64,000 nt of DNA from DASRJG01 sp964647625. GTDB taxonomy: Bacteria > Acidobacteriota > Polarisedimenticolia > Polarisedimenticolales > DASRJG01. Below the pieces are notes generated by a model. The model worked only from the letters and a program-made list of their open reading frames with translations, ran no database searches and was not told the DNA's origin. The position numbers and the translations under genes are program-made. Where the stretch lies: contig CAZYHZ010000012.1 of the NCBI GenBank assembly GCA_964647625.1, positions 22,571-86,570 on the forward strand. Direction: 5' to 3'. Numbering within the stretch: position 1 is the first letter of the stretch; every line of letters starts with the position of its first letter. This document shows, piece after piece, positions 34,701-43,121 of the stretch.

Positions 34701-35978
34701 ATGCCCACGGATTACGAGAAGACTTGTTTTGTCATCATGCCGTTCGGGAAGAAACCGGTAGACGGCACACTCGTCGACTTCGACGAGATCTACACGCGCA
34801 TTCTGGAGCCCGCCGTTCGCGGAGCCACGCTTCCGGAGGGCGGATCGTTGGAGCCCTATCGAACCGACAAGGACTTTGCCTCGGGAGACATTGACGTCGA
34901 GATGTTCGGCGCGCTCGAGCACGCACGCATCGCGATGGCGGACATCACGGGGCTGAATCCGAACGTGTTCTACGAGCTGGGCACCCGGCATCGCGCACGC
35001 GCGAGCGGAACCGTCATCCTTCGCCAAGTCGGTGCCGCGCTCCCGTTCGACATCAACAAGATCAAGGCCTTCTCCTACGACCCGGACCCCTTGAAGACTC
35101 AGGACGCCCGGACTCTGATTCGAAACGTTCTCGACGCGTCACTCGCCGAGAACCGTCTCGACAGCCCCGTCCGTGTGGCGCTTGCCTCGACGAGCGTGTC
35201 GCACGAACCCGCAGACGACCTGGTTCGCGAGGCCGTGAACGCGCTCCGTGTCGGAGACAAGGCCAATGCAGTGGTAAAGCTCCGCGCTGCGGTGGCCGCC
35301 GATCCGTCCAACCCGGGAACGCGCGTTCGCCTCGGGATCATCCTTCGAGATTCCGGACGCTGGCAAGAAGCGCTCGAGCAGTTCGCGGCCGCGACCGCGG
35401 CCTCGCCCGGCTACGCCGAAGCTTGGCGAGAGCGAGGGATCGCCGAGAACAAGCTCGACCCGAGCCGGGGCGAAGCTTCTCTCCGGCGCGCCATCGTCCT
35501 CCAAGGCGACGATTTCGACGCCTTATCGTCGCTCGGAGGAATCCTCAAGCGTGCCGGACGGCTCGACGACGCCCTCGAGATGTACCGGCGCGCCGCCGAT
35601 ACGTCGGACAACCACCCGTATCCGCTCCTCAACGCGATCACGCTCTCCGTGCGCCTCACCCGAAAGCTAGACCTCGACGTCAGGACGAATCTCCTGCTGG
35701 CGAGAAATGAGCGGTCGCTCCGGGCTCAAGTTGCACAGAGTCCGCCTTACAACGCGCCCTGGAGCTTCTTTGACCTCGCGCAGACCCGGCTCTTCTGCAA
35801 GGACCGATCGGGATTCTTGTCCGGCATCACGGACGGCGCGTCGAGCTGCGACGCCGCATGGCAGCCCAAGACGTTCCGCGAGACGCTCGCGCTAATGGAT
35901 GGCGCGGACATCGCACTCGACGGCCTCGCGGAAGGGCTCGCGCAGCTGAATGAGGTGATCGCGGCGCTGGGGAGTTGA
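34701..35978 (+). CDS. Deoxyribosyltransferase-like/TIR-related domain with TPR repeats
   Basis: A 425-residue protein. Residues 1-120 show the CFVIMPFGKK ... DFDEIYTRILEPAVRG ... ALEHARIAMADITGLNPNVF ... YELGTRHRARASGTVIL pattern, related to nucleoside deoxyribosyltransferases and TIR-like folds and often linked to TRAFs-binding/TPR-type modules. From about 175 to 330 it has TPR units (VNALRVGDKANAVVKLRAAV; RLGIILRDSGRWQEALEQFA; LGGILKRAGRLDDALEMYRR). The ATG at 34701 is used; GTG at 34692 would overlap the upstream stop by four bases. It probably acts with the SLOG-like protein encoded just before it. Enzyme activity is not established. Confidence 0.78.
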   Translation: MPTDYEKTCFVIMPFGKKPVDGTLVDFDEIYTRILEPAVRGATLPEGGSLEPYRTDKDFASGDIDVEMFGALEHARIAMADITGLNPNVFYELGTRHRARASGTVILRQVGAALPFDINKIKAFSYDPDPLKTQDARTLIRNVLDASLAENRLDSPVRVALASTSVSHEPADDLVREAVNALRVGDKANAVVKLRAAVAADPSNPGTRVRLGIILRDSGRWQEALEQFAAATAASPGYAEAWRERGIAENKLDPSRGEASLRRAIVLQGDDFDALSSLGGILKRAGRLDDALEMYRRAADTSDNHPYPLLNAITLSVRLTRKLDLDVRTNLLLARNERSLRAQVAQSPPYNAPWSFFDLAQTRLFCKDRSGFLSGITDGASSCDAAWQPKTFRETLALMDGADIALDGLAEGLAQLNEVIAALGS

Positions 35979-36022
35979 ACGGGCGCACGCGCACAGACCT
36001 AGGAATCAATAATGCTTAATGA

Positions 36023-36430
36023 CGTTGTTCGACCAGCTTTGCCGGCGCCGTCGCGACCGTCCTGACGCCTTCTGGAGATGTGGTTTCAGCGGTGTTCTCG
36101 CGCGACGACCGGCACATTCTCACGAACTGATCCGACGGGACGGCCAAGCCCTGTTCGCGCGACGGCGCGCTCGAAGCGGAGATGAGAACTCAACCATCAG
36201 TCAGCCGCGCGCTGTCGTCCAACGACCTTCGGTTCATTGCGACGGCTTCCAGTGACGGCAAGGTCCGCTTGTGGGATGCCTCAGGCACGCTCCTGGCGAC
36301 GCTGCCTGCGGGCGAAGGAAGCATCAGTTCGATCGCGCTTTCGGATCAAGCCTGGAGACATCTCCAAGGCGTGGCGGGAGCGCTCCTTGAGCGGGTCGAT
36401 TTCACCAATTGCGCTCATTTGGCTCAATGA
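36023..36430 (+). pseudogene. Decayed WD40-repeat gene fragment
   Basis: In one frame the region reads FAGAVATVLTPSGDVVSAVF, then SRDDRHILTN, a TGA stop, SDGTAKPCSRDGALEAEM, then NDLRFIATASSDGKVRLWDA, and SGTLLATLPAGEGSISSIAL. Two consecutive WD40 blades are recognisable. The first has an in-frame stop and a lost Trp, and both ends are missing. It is the only recognisable content of the 690-base gap between the TPR gene and the DUF4062 gene. It is probably the remnant of a larger WD40 conflict protein left by deletion. Confidence 0.7.
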
Positions 36431-36670
36431 GGCGCGCGGCCTTCGCTTGCTTCGCAACGCTAGAGCGCCTGCTTGATGGCGACGCGGATCAGCCGCCGAC
36501 GGTGAGCGTGGGCTTCGGCTGAATGACGTTCCTATATGGCGGGGCGCCTCGACTGACAGCATTCACTCCGCGAAGCAATGAACGCTCGATCATCGGCGCA
36601 AATCACGAGCTTGTGTGGTAGTCTTTTCTCAGCTTCAGCTATCTCGGGGCCTTCCCGGAGGTACTCATCC

Positions 36671-38008
36671 GTGGCCGAGCTTGCACTACGAGTGCGCGTA
36701 TTCATCGCCTCCCCTAGCGACGTCAAACCGGAGCGCGACATCGCTGAGGAAGAGATCCGCGGTCTTGCGGATGAGGCCGCGCGGAGCGGCCTGCTCATCT
36801 CTCCCGACCGCTGGGAGCGCCTACGTCCGACATTCGCGCCAGGACAGCCGACCCTGAACGAGGAATTGGAAAAAGCGGACCTGACCATTGCAATTTTCTG
36901 GTCGAGACTTGGCAAGGCGGTAGAGGGCGCTGAAACCGGCTCAATGCAGGAAGTCAGAATCGCGGGCGAGCGAGTCACACGCGGTCTTTCGGACGACCTG
37001 ATCGTCTACTTTCGCACCTCGCCTGCTCCCGCAAACTCGTCTGCCGAACAAGTCGAAGCAGTCGCAGCATTTCGTCGCCGGCTCCACGAAGGGCACTTCC
37101 TTGCGACGACGGAGTACGAAAGCGTTGACGAGTTCAGGTCCTTGATTCAGCGCCACTTGCGCGAATGGCTCGAGCGCTGGAAGCCGGTGCCGAGGATTTG
37201 CGAATATGCGCTCAGTCGCTCCAGTCCGTCCGTAGACGCTCGCCAGCCTCTCGGAGAGAACCGCGTTCAGAGAGTGCTCAATCTATTCGACGCCTTCGAG
37301 AGGAAGTCGGTTGCAACCCATTTAGGCCGCCTGGCCGTAACGCGATACCAGCAAGATGGGCCCATGGCGATGCGGCGCCCGTTCTCTCAGCGCGAGACGG
37401 GTCTACCTCACGACAATTGGAATGAAGTGTCGGCGATGGCCCGAGAGAATGGTGAAGCGGTCACCGACGTTGCGGATATTCTTCAGGTTTACCATCTCTC
37501 TCCGGCGCCGTTCCTTAAGCACAACCGTGACCAGTACCGTTTCTCTTGCGCGGAATGGTTCTACTTCTTTTGCGCCTGGGGGTTAATAGCGGAGATAACC
37601 GAGGGCAACGTCGAAGCGGTCGAAAGACGACCGTACATCAATCCCGTACACCAGTACATCAAGGGTCTGACTCGGCGCCGAGCGGCGAACGTAAGTACGA
37701 ATCTGATCGCGTGGCTTCTCAACGAGACTGGAATCACCGATGGTAAGCCGATTGCGCGCAACTTCGCCGCCTACGTTCTCGGCATGATCGGAGCGCGCGA
37801 GGCCGAGGATGCGCTCGCGCGCGCCCTCAAGGAGGACGACGGTGATGACGTACGGTTGTATTGCCTGACGTCGCTCGGAAAGCTACGGTCCCGCCGCTAC
37901 CTGTCGTTGGTCGTCGACTTCTACGACGCCGCCCCTTCGGACGAGTTTCGTCTCGACGTTGCGAGGGCGGTCAGCCGGATTACCGGCGTTGCGATGTTTG
38001 AATTGTAG
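36671..38008 (+). CDS. DUF4062 protein with HEAT-like C-terminus
   Basis: A 445-residue protein. The N-terminal 110 residues are a DUF4062 domain (RVFIASPSDVKPERDIAEEE; LTIAIFWSRLGKAVEGAETG; MQEVRIAGERV), a TIR-like or deoxyribosyltransferase-like fold found at the front of STAND and WD40 conflict proteins. A middle helical region of unknown type follows, and the C-terminus carries HEAT-like repeats (VLGMIGAREAEDALARALKE; LYCLTSLGKLRSRRYLSLVV). The GTG at 36671 has GGAGG nine bases upstream; an ATG at 36578 gives a less typical N-terminus. No NTPase is present. DNA here looks less GC-rich than the flanks, consistent with transfer. It ends 22 bases before the deiminase gene. Confidence 0.8.
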   Translation: MAELALRVRVFIASPSDVKPERDIAEEEIRGLADEAARSGLLISPDRWERLRPTFAPGQPTLNEELEKADLTIAIFWSRLGKAVEGAETGSMQEVRIAGERVTRGLSDDLIVYFRTSPAPANSSAEQVEAVAAFRRRLHEGHFLATTEYESVDEFRSLIQRHLREWLERWKPVPRICEYALSRSSPSVDARQPLGENRVQRVLNLFDAFERKSVATHLGRLAVTRYQQDGPMAMRRPFSQRETGLPHDNWNEVSAMARENGEAVTDVADILQVYHLSPAPFLKHNRDQYRFSCAEWFYFFCAWGLIAEITEGNVEAVERRPYINPVHQYIKGLTRRRAANVSTNLIAWLLNETGITDGKPIARNFAAYVLGMIGAREAEDALARALKEDDGDDVRLYCLTSLGKLRSRRYLSLVVDFYDAAPSDEFRLDVARAVSRITGVAMFEL

Positions 38009-38030
38009 AGCTTCACAGGAGGTTGATGAG

Positions 38031-39965
38031 ATGCGAGTTCAGATCACGGTACTGAAGCGGGCATTCATCGCAGTCGTGCATTGCCTTCTGGTCGGTGCCC
38101 CGTTCTCCGCCAAGGCAACGAGCCCACAATCGGCGGAGCCGGACATGCTAGTGCTCTCACTAGGCACCCTCGACAACGCCACCGAGGACCATAGGGCCCA
38201 TATCCGTGAGCGCCTGACCAACGACCCAGATCTGGCCGTGGATCTCGATAAGCGACTCCTCGAAATCCAGATGGAGATCGCGCGGAAGACCGCTCCATTC
38301 GGGCCAGTGCTTCTGGTCGCTCCCGATGAAGCGACGAAGAACGCGATCTACGCTCGATGCGCAGAGTTTCAGATTTGCGATCTTATTCGACAGGACAACA
38401 TGCGTTTGAAAGTGGTGGAGCACACCGGCGTCTGGGTGCGGGACTACGGCCCCCATGTTCAACTGGTAAATGGCGCGGCACGAGTCACGCATTGGAGATA
38501 CTTCGATAATCGATCCGAAGAAGGAAAGAATCAAGACATCAAGCAGCTCAACATGTACCTCCTCTCGCTGATCGAGACCCGCCTGAGACTCATCAACCCC
38601 GACGGATTGCTCGACGAGTCCAGCGATTTCTCGCTGGGCAATGCGGTCGCTGAGCTGGATTCCCAAATCAACCTCGTGCGCGAACTCACACAGACCCTCT
38701 CCGAAATGTCGCCCCAACGAAATGAAGACGACAGTTCCGCATTCGACATCGCCGATGCGGCGCTTGCAAGTCCGGGATTCAGTTACGCAACGTCCAAGGT
38801 CGCGCTCGATGGTGGAAACTTATTGAAGCTGGAGGGAGATAGATGCCTGACGACACGTGCACTCCTCTCCAGAAACAAGGACCAACAGGTCGATGTCTAC
38901 AAGGAGCTTCGGGACGTTGAAGGATGCAAGGAAGTCGTGTTCCTAGACCCCTTGCCCGGCCCAGTGATCGAACACATCGACATGTTTGCTCTTCCGCTCG
39001 GCCCAAAGAAGCTATTGTTGGCTTCCTATGACTTAACGGATCCGCTTGTGCACGCACATTGGAGGGAGCTTAGCGACCCGGAGCGTTTCATGATGTTCGG
39101 CGCAGCTCTAGCGATGGACCGAAATGCCGATCGGCTGAAGCAACTCGGATATGAAGTCATCCGTGTGCCCTCGCCGGCTCCCAGAATTCCTCGCCACGGC
39201 GATCCGTACTATCCAACTGTTCTCAATGCGGTCGTGCGAACGAACCGGGACAACCACCACCAGCTCCTCGTTCCCTTCTACAAAGGGTATCAGGAAGACA
39301 TACAGGCGGCCGCACGATCGGTAATCAAATCGGCGTACGGTCGAGACGCGGACGTCGTTACGATCGAGTCGAGCGAAGCCGCCAAGGCACAAGGCGCGAT
39401 CCACTGCCTGACGCTGACGATTCCTTTGGAGATCTCGATATTCGGAGATCGAGCCGAAGCAGAGCGACGAGGGCAGTACTTGGCCCAAAAAGAAAAACTG
39501 GACCGCGACATCGCGACCGAGATTGCTGCGAGGATCCCTCCAACGGGCGTTGACGGTGTCTGGGCGATCCTGGACGAGGAGGACCAGCAGTTCAGCGCGG
39601 ACATTACCGACCCGTCGCCGATGAGGATCTACTTTGGTCGAGGCCGCCTCGAGCTCGGCAGTTTGAACACGCGGCTAATGTCCGGGACGTACGAAGTCGA
39701 GAACGAGAACCTGGACTCATGGTCATTGCGTATCAAGTTTGAAGATGATGACGAAAAGGCAGCAGCGCTCAAGTGGATGGGCAAAGACGAGGCCACGCTC
39801 CAATTGGGCGACGAGGATACCTGGGTGTTGAAGCGCTTGAATTACGGCGCGGCGTCACCGTTTGAAGACACGATCGTTGGGGAGGCCGTGGCACCGGAAA
39901 CACTCAAGGGATCACGCATTCAAGAATCGGCCCCACACCACCGAAGGACGGGAACGGTGAAATAA
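38031..39965 (+). CDS. Exported agmatine/peptidyl-arginine deiminase family protein
   Basis: A 644-residue protein of the guanidino-group-modifying (PAD_porph/agmatine deiminase) superfamily. An N-terminal signal-like segment (RAFIAVVHCLLVGAPFSAKA) is followed by TGVWVRDYGPH (Asp138), VALDGGNLLKLEGDRCLTTR, EHIDMFAL (His315, Asp317) and GAIHCLTLTIP with the nucleophile Cys459, so the catalytic set looks complete. The family hydrolyses arginine-like guanidino groups to citrulline-like products. About 80 residues are inserted between the first Asp motif and DGGN, and a C-terminal extension of about 180 residues (SADITDPSPMRIYFGRGRLE) is unassigned. AGGAGG lies eight bases before the ATG. It follows the DUF4062 gene by 22 bases. 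Confidence 0.82.
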   Translation: MRVQITVLKRAFIAVVHCLLVGAPFSAKATSPQSAEPDMLVLSLGTLDNATEDHRAHIRERLTNDPDLAVDLDKRLLEIQMEIARKTAPFGPVLLVAPDEATKNAIYARCAEFQICDLIRQDNMRLKVVEHTGVWVRDYGPHVQLVNGAARVTHWRYFDNRSEEGKNQDIKQLNMYLLSLIETRLRLINPDGLLDESSDFSLGNAVAELDSQINLVRELTQTLSEMSPQRNEDDSSAFDIADAALASPGFSYATSKVALDGGNLLKLEGDRCLTTRALLSRNKDQQVDVYKELRDVEGCKEVVFLDPLPGPVIEHIDMFALPLGPKKLLLASYDLTDPLVHAHWRELSDPERFMMFGAALAMDRNADRLKQLGYEVIRVPSPAPRIPRHGDPYYPTVLNAVVRTNRDNHHQLLVPFYKGYQEDIQAAARSVIKSAYGRDADVVTIESSEAAKAQGAIHCLTLTIPLEISIFGDRAEAERRGQYLAQKEKLDRDIATEIAARIPPTGVDGVWAILDEEDQQFSADITDPSPMRIYFGRGRLELGSLNTRLMSGTYEVENENLDSWSLRIKFEDDDEKAAALKWMGKDEATLQLGDEDTWVLKRLNYGAASPFEDTIVGEAVAPETLKGSRIQESAPHHRRTGTVK

Positions 39966-40247
39966 GAGTATGGACGGCGGGCAAGCCGAACGACGGGATT
40001 AGGAGGCCACGCTGAATGACGGGATCGCTGACTGCGTTGCCCACAGCTCAGAATTGGGTCGCTTTTCGCGCGCCGCATAACGGAAGCGCGTACTTTGCAC
40101 ATCTGGGAACAACGAGCCGAACGCCACATTCGGAAATGAATCTGCCGCTTGCGACGCGAGCGGTCGAGTGGAACCTCAAGTTGCGGACAAAGGCAGCAAT
40201 AGGAACGCTAGCACCCGCAACCGTACGCCAGCGAAAAGGAGCAGCCC
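39966..40247. other. Gap without a convincing gene
   Basis: An AGGAGG at 40001-40006 precedes an ATG at 40016, but the resulting frame has no family resemblance and shifts into the reading of the next gene, so it is not called. No clear hairpin or promoter is seen. Confidence 0.4.
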
Positions 40248-40424
40248 ATGATCAAGAACGATCCGTTCGGCAAGAAGTCGCCATTCCCCGCTATCCCCAC
40301 GGTGACGGCGAGAGATCCGAAAACCGGCATGAAAGCTACGGCGCTCACACGGGGAGGAGCGCAATTCAAACTGGAGTTCAAGACGGGAAAGAAGGTCCCG
40401 AATCCCACGTTCAAGAGGAGCTAG
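40248..40424 (+). CDS. Short basic protein of unknown function
   Basis: A 58-residue, Lys-rich product beginning MIKNDPFGKKSPFPAIPTVT and containing GMKATALTRGGAQFKLEFKT. AAAAGGAG lies six bases before the ATG, a good ribosome site. No signal peptide or membrane helix. Its size, charge and place at the edge of the conflict island fit a small accessory, toxin or antitoxin component, but nothing identifies it. It ends 51 bases before the convergent RidA gene. Confidence 0.6.
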   Translation: MIKNDPFGKKSPFPAIPTVTARDPKTGMKATALTRGGAQFKLEFKTGKKVPNPTFKRS

Positions 40425-40475
40425 GCAAGCAGAGTTGCGCGTCGGACCTCCGGGTCCGGTGCGCAGCTTCGTTCG

Positions 40476-40865
40476 TCACCCCTTCAAATACGCCACCACC
40501 TTCAGCTCCACGCTGATCGGCGTCGGCAGCGCGCCCACCTCGACGGTCGTCCTCGTCGGCCGATTCGTCGCGAAGTGCTCGGCGTAGAGCTTGTTGAAGG
40601 CGGGGAAGTCGGCGTGCATGTCGGTCAAGAAGACGGTGACGTCGACGATGTCGTCCCACGACGCGCCGGCGTCCTCGAGCACGGTGCGCACGTTGCGAAA
40701 GACGGCGAGCGTCTGCGCTTCGATGCCTTCGGGGATCTCCTTCGTGCCGCGCGAGCGCGGGCCGATTCCCGACAAGAACAGAAAATCGCCGACGCGCTTG
40801 GCGTGCGGGAAGGCGCCGACGGGCTCGGGGGCGCGCGAGCTGATGACGTCCTTGGGCTCGGTCAT
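40476..40865 (-). CDS. RidA-family protein, probable 2-aminomuconate deaminase
   Basis: A 129-residue RidA/YjgF/UK114-fold protein. It has PVGAFPHAKRVGDFLFLSGI at the N-terminus, VTVFLTDMHADFPAFNKLYA, and the ending RPTRTTVEVGALPTPISVEL with the substrate-binding Arg. Its ATG overlaps the aldehyde dehydrogenase stop by four bases. That pairing points to the 2-aminomuconate deaminase subgroup acting after the dehydrogenase in 3-hydroxyanthranilate breakdown, rather than the general enamine deaminase role. The assignment is inferred from context. Confidence 0.85.
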   Translation of the reverse strand: MTEPKDVISSRAPEPVGAFPHAKRVGDFLFLSGIGPRSRGTKEIPEGIEAQTLAVFRNVRTVLEDAGASWDDIVDVTVFLTDMHADFPAFNKLYAEHFATNRPTRTTVEVGALPTPISVELKVVAYLKG

Positions 40866-42307
40866 GTCTTCACGCACACGTTCTTGGGCTCGGTGAAGAA
40901 GCGCATCGAATCGTCGCCGCCTTCGCGGCCCATCCCCGAGCCTTTGACGCCGCCGAAGGGGACGCGCAGGTCGCGCACCATCCAGCAGTTGACCCACACG
41001 GTGCCGGCTTCGATGCGGTCGGCGACGCGGTGGCCGCGCGCGAGGTTCTGCGTCCATACCGAGGCCGACAGGCCGTAGGTCGTGGCGTTGGCCAGCGCGA
41101 CCGCGTCGTCTTCCGTCTCGAACGGCGTGACGGTGGCGACGGGGCCGAAGATCTCTTCTTGATTGGTGCGGCAGTTCATCGGCAGGCCGGTGATGACGGT
41201 CGGCTGGATGAAGTAACCGTTCTTGCAGCGCGGATCGTCGGGCGAGACGGCACGGCCGCCGCACTGGATCGTTCCGCCTTCGGTCTTCGCAAGCTCGATG
41301 TGGCCCATGATCTTCTCGAAGTGCTGCTTCGAGACGACGGCGCCTTGCTCGGTCGCCGGGTCGAGCGGGTCGCCCTGGCGCAGCGTCTGCGCGGCGGCGA
41401 CGAAGCGTTCGAGGAACGGCTCGTAGGCGCTCTTCTCCACCAGGATGCGCGAGCCGCAGAGGCAGATCTGGCCTTGGTTCTGGAAGGACGAGCGCAGCGT
41501 GGTCTTGACCGCCTCGTCCATGTCGGCGTCGGCGAAGATGACGTTCGGATTCTTGCCGCCCAGCTCGAGCGAGAGCTTCTTGAACGTCGGGGCGACGACC
41601 GAGGCGATCGAGGCGCCAGTCGCCGTGCCGCCGGTGAACGAGACGGCCTTGACGTCTTTGTGCCCCGTCAGCGGCGGGCCGATCTTCGGGCCGACGCCGT
41701 GAATGATGTTGAGCACGCCGGGCGGAAGGCCGGCCGTCTTGACGATGCGCGCGAGGTGGAACGCGGTCATCGGCGTGATCTCGGACGGTTTCGCGACGAC
41801 GGTGTTTCCCGCGGCGAGGGCGGGGGCGACCTTCCACGTCAACAGGTAGAGCGGAAGGTTCCACGGCGAGATGCACGCGACCACGCCGAGCGGGCGGCGC
41901 AGCGTGTAGTTGATCGCGGGCGTGTCGGCGACGTGCAGCTCGGAGCTGATGTGCAAGATCGCGGTCGCGAAGAAGCGGAAGTTCAAGATCGCGCGCGGGA
42001 TGTCGCTTCCGCGCGCGAGCGTGACGGGCTTGCCGTTGTCGATGCTTTCGATGCGCGCCAGCTCGTCGGCTTCCTTTTCTATGGCGTCGGCGATGGCGAG
42101 CAGAATGCGCGAGCGCTCGGTCACGGGCATCTGCGACCAGGCGGGGAAGGCGGCCTTGGCGGCGGCCACCGCGCGATCGACGTCGGCGGCGTCGCCGTCG
42201 GGAACGAGCGCGTAGGCAACACCGGTTGCGGGATCGACGTCGTCGAAGTATTTGCCCGAGGCGGGCTCGACGAAGGCGCCGTCGATGAACTGCTGAATCT
42301 TGATCAT
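40862..42307 (-). CDS. Aldehyde dehydrogenase, aminomuconate/hydroxymuconic-semialdehyde type
   Basis: A 481-residue NAD(P)-dependent aldehyde dehydrogenase. Family motifs: GVVACISPWNLPLYLLTWKV (cofactor site), AVSFTGGTATGASIA, LELGGKNPNVIF (general-base Glu), QNQGQICLCGSRILVEKS (catalytic Cys), and EIFGPVATVTPFETEDDAVA. Length is normal. Together with the downstream RidA protein it best fits 2-aminomuconate-6-semialdehyde dehydrogenase in the kynurenine/tryptophan route. The ATG overlaps the SDR stop by four bases and its stop overlaps the RidA start, so the three genes are tightly coupled. Confidence 0.9.
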   Translation of the reverse strand: MIKIQQFIDGAFVEPASGKYFDDVDPATGVAYALVPDGDAADVDRAVAAAKAAFPAWSQMPVTERSRILLAIADAIEKEADELARIESIDNGKPVTLARGSDIPRAILNFRFFATAILHISSELHVADTPAINYTLRRPLGVVACISPWNLPLYLLTWKVAPALAAGNTVVAKPSEITPMTAFHLARIVKTAGLPPGVLNIIHGVGPKIGPPLTGHKDVKAVSFTGGTATGASIASVVAPTFKKLSLELGGKNPNVIFADADMDEAVKTTLRSSFQNQGQICLCGSRILVEKSAYEPFLERFVAAAQTLRQGDPLDPATEQGAVVSKQHFEKIMGHIELAKTEGGTIQCGGRAVSPDDPRCKNGYFIQPTVITGLPMNCRTNQEEIFGPVATVTPFETEDDAVALANATTYGLSASVWTQNLARGHRVADRIEAGTVWVNCWMVRDLRVPFGGVKGSGMGREGGDDSMRFFTEPKNVCVKT

Positions 42308-43086
42308 AGGGATGCGATCCGCCCGCCGTCGACGGGCAAGCTGATGCCGGTGATGTAGGCCGCGGCGGGGCTCGCGAGGAAGCCGATCGCGGCCGCGATC
42401 TCCCAGCTCTCCGCCAGCCGGCCGACCGGGATCTGCCGGATCATGTCGGCGCGGATCTCGTCGACGGAGCGCCGCTGGGATTTCGCGCGGGCATCGATGA
42501 TGGAGTCGAGCCGGCCGGTGTTCGTGTAGCCGGGGAGCACGTTGTTGACCGTGATGCCGAAAGGCGCCAGCTCGCCGGCCGTCGTCTTCGCCCAGCCGGC
42601 GACCGCGGCGCGCGTCGTGTTCGAGACGCCGAGCCCCGGGATCGGCTCGCGGACCGACGTCGAAACGATATTGATGACGCGGCCGTACTTCGCTTCCTTC
42701 ATTCCCGGAACGACCGCGTGCGTCAGGATCTGGTTGTTGATGACGTGCGCGCGGAAGGCCGTCAGGAATGCGTCGGGCGTCGCGTCGACGATCGCGCCGC
42801 CGGGTGGGCCGCCGGTGTTGTTGACGAGGATGTGAACCGTCCCGCGCTCGCGGAGCTCGGCCGCGATGGCCTTGGCCACGGCTTCGTTGTCGCTGAAATC
42901 GGCGACGCGGACGGTGTGGCCGCTTCCGGACAGCTCCGCGCAAACCTTCTCCAGTGCGGCGGCGTCGCGGGCGCAGAGGGTCACCGTGGCCCCCCGCGTC
43001 GCCAGCTCGAAGGCCGCGGCGCGGCCGATTCCCTGGGTGCTGCCGCAGACCAGCGCGCGGCGTCCTTTGAGCGAATGCACGTCCAT
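42304..43086 (-). CDS. SDR-family oxidoreductase lacking the usual YxxxK
   Basis: A 260-residue Rossmann-fold short-chain dehydrogenase/reductase. The cofactor motif GSTQGIGRAAAFELATRGAT and the NNTGGPPGG turn are present, and the protein ends in YITGISLPVDGGRIASL as usual. At the active site, where YxxSK is expected after the Ser strand (NIVSTSV), the sequence reads VSNTTRAAVAGW, so the catalytic Tyr and Lys appear as Ser and Arg. This matches an atypical SDR branch that may lack classical activity. It is the first gene of the SDR-dehydrogenase-RidA unit. Confidence 0.87.
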   Translation of the reverse strand: MDVHSLKGRRALVCGSTQGIGRAAAFELATRGATVTLCARDAAALEKVCAELSGSGHTVRVADFSDNEAVAKAIAAELRERGTVHILVNNTGGPPGGAIVDATPDAFLTAFRAHVINNQILTHAVVPGMKEAKYGRVINIVSTSVREPIPGLGVSNTTRAAVAGWAKTTAGELAPFGITVNNVLPGYTNTGRLDSIIDARAKSQRRSVDEIRADMIRQIPVGRLAESWEIAAAIGFLASPAAAYITGISLPVDGGRIASL

Positions 43087-43121
43087 GACGAACGGAGGAT
43101 AGGAAGCCCGCCGGGAGGCTG

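Noticed and set aside
40016..40516. 166-codon plus-strand frame with AGGAGG upstream
   Set aside because: No family resemblance, and it overlaps the better supported 58-residue gene and the convergent RidA gene.
40862..42943. 693-codon frame spanning the dehydrogenase and part of the SDR
   Set aside because: The upstream part is shadow sequence; the dehydrogenase ATG at 42307 overlaps the SDR stop.
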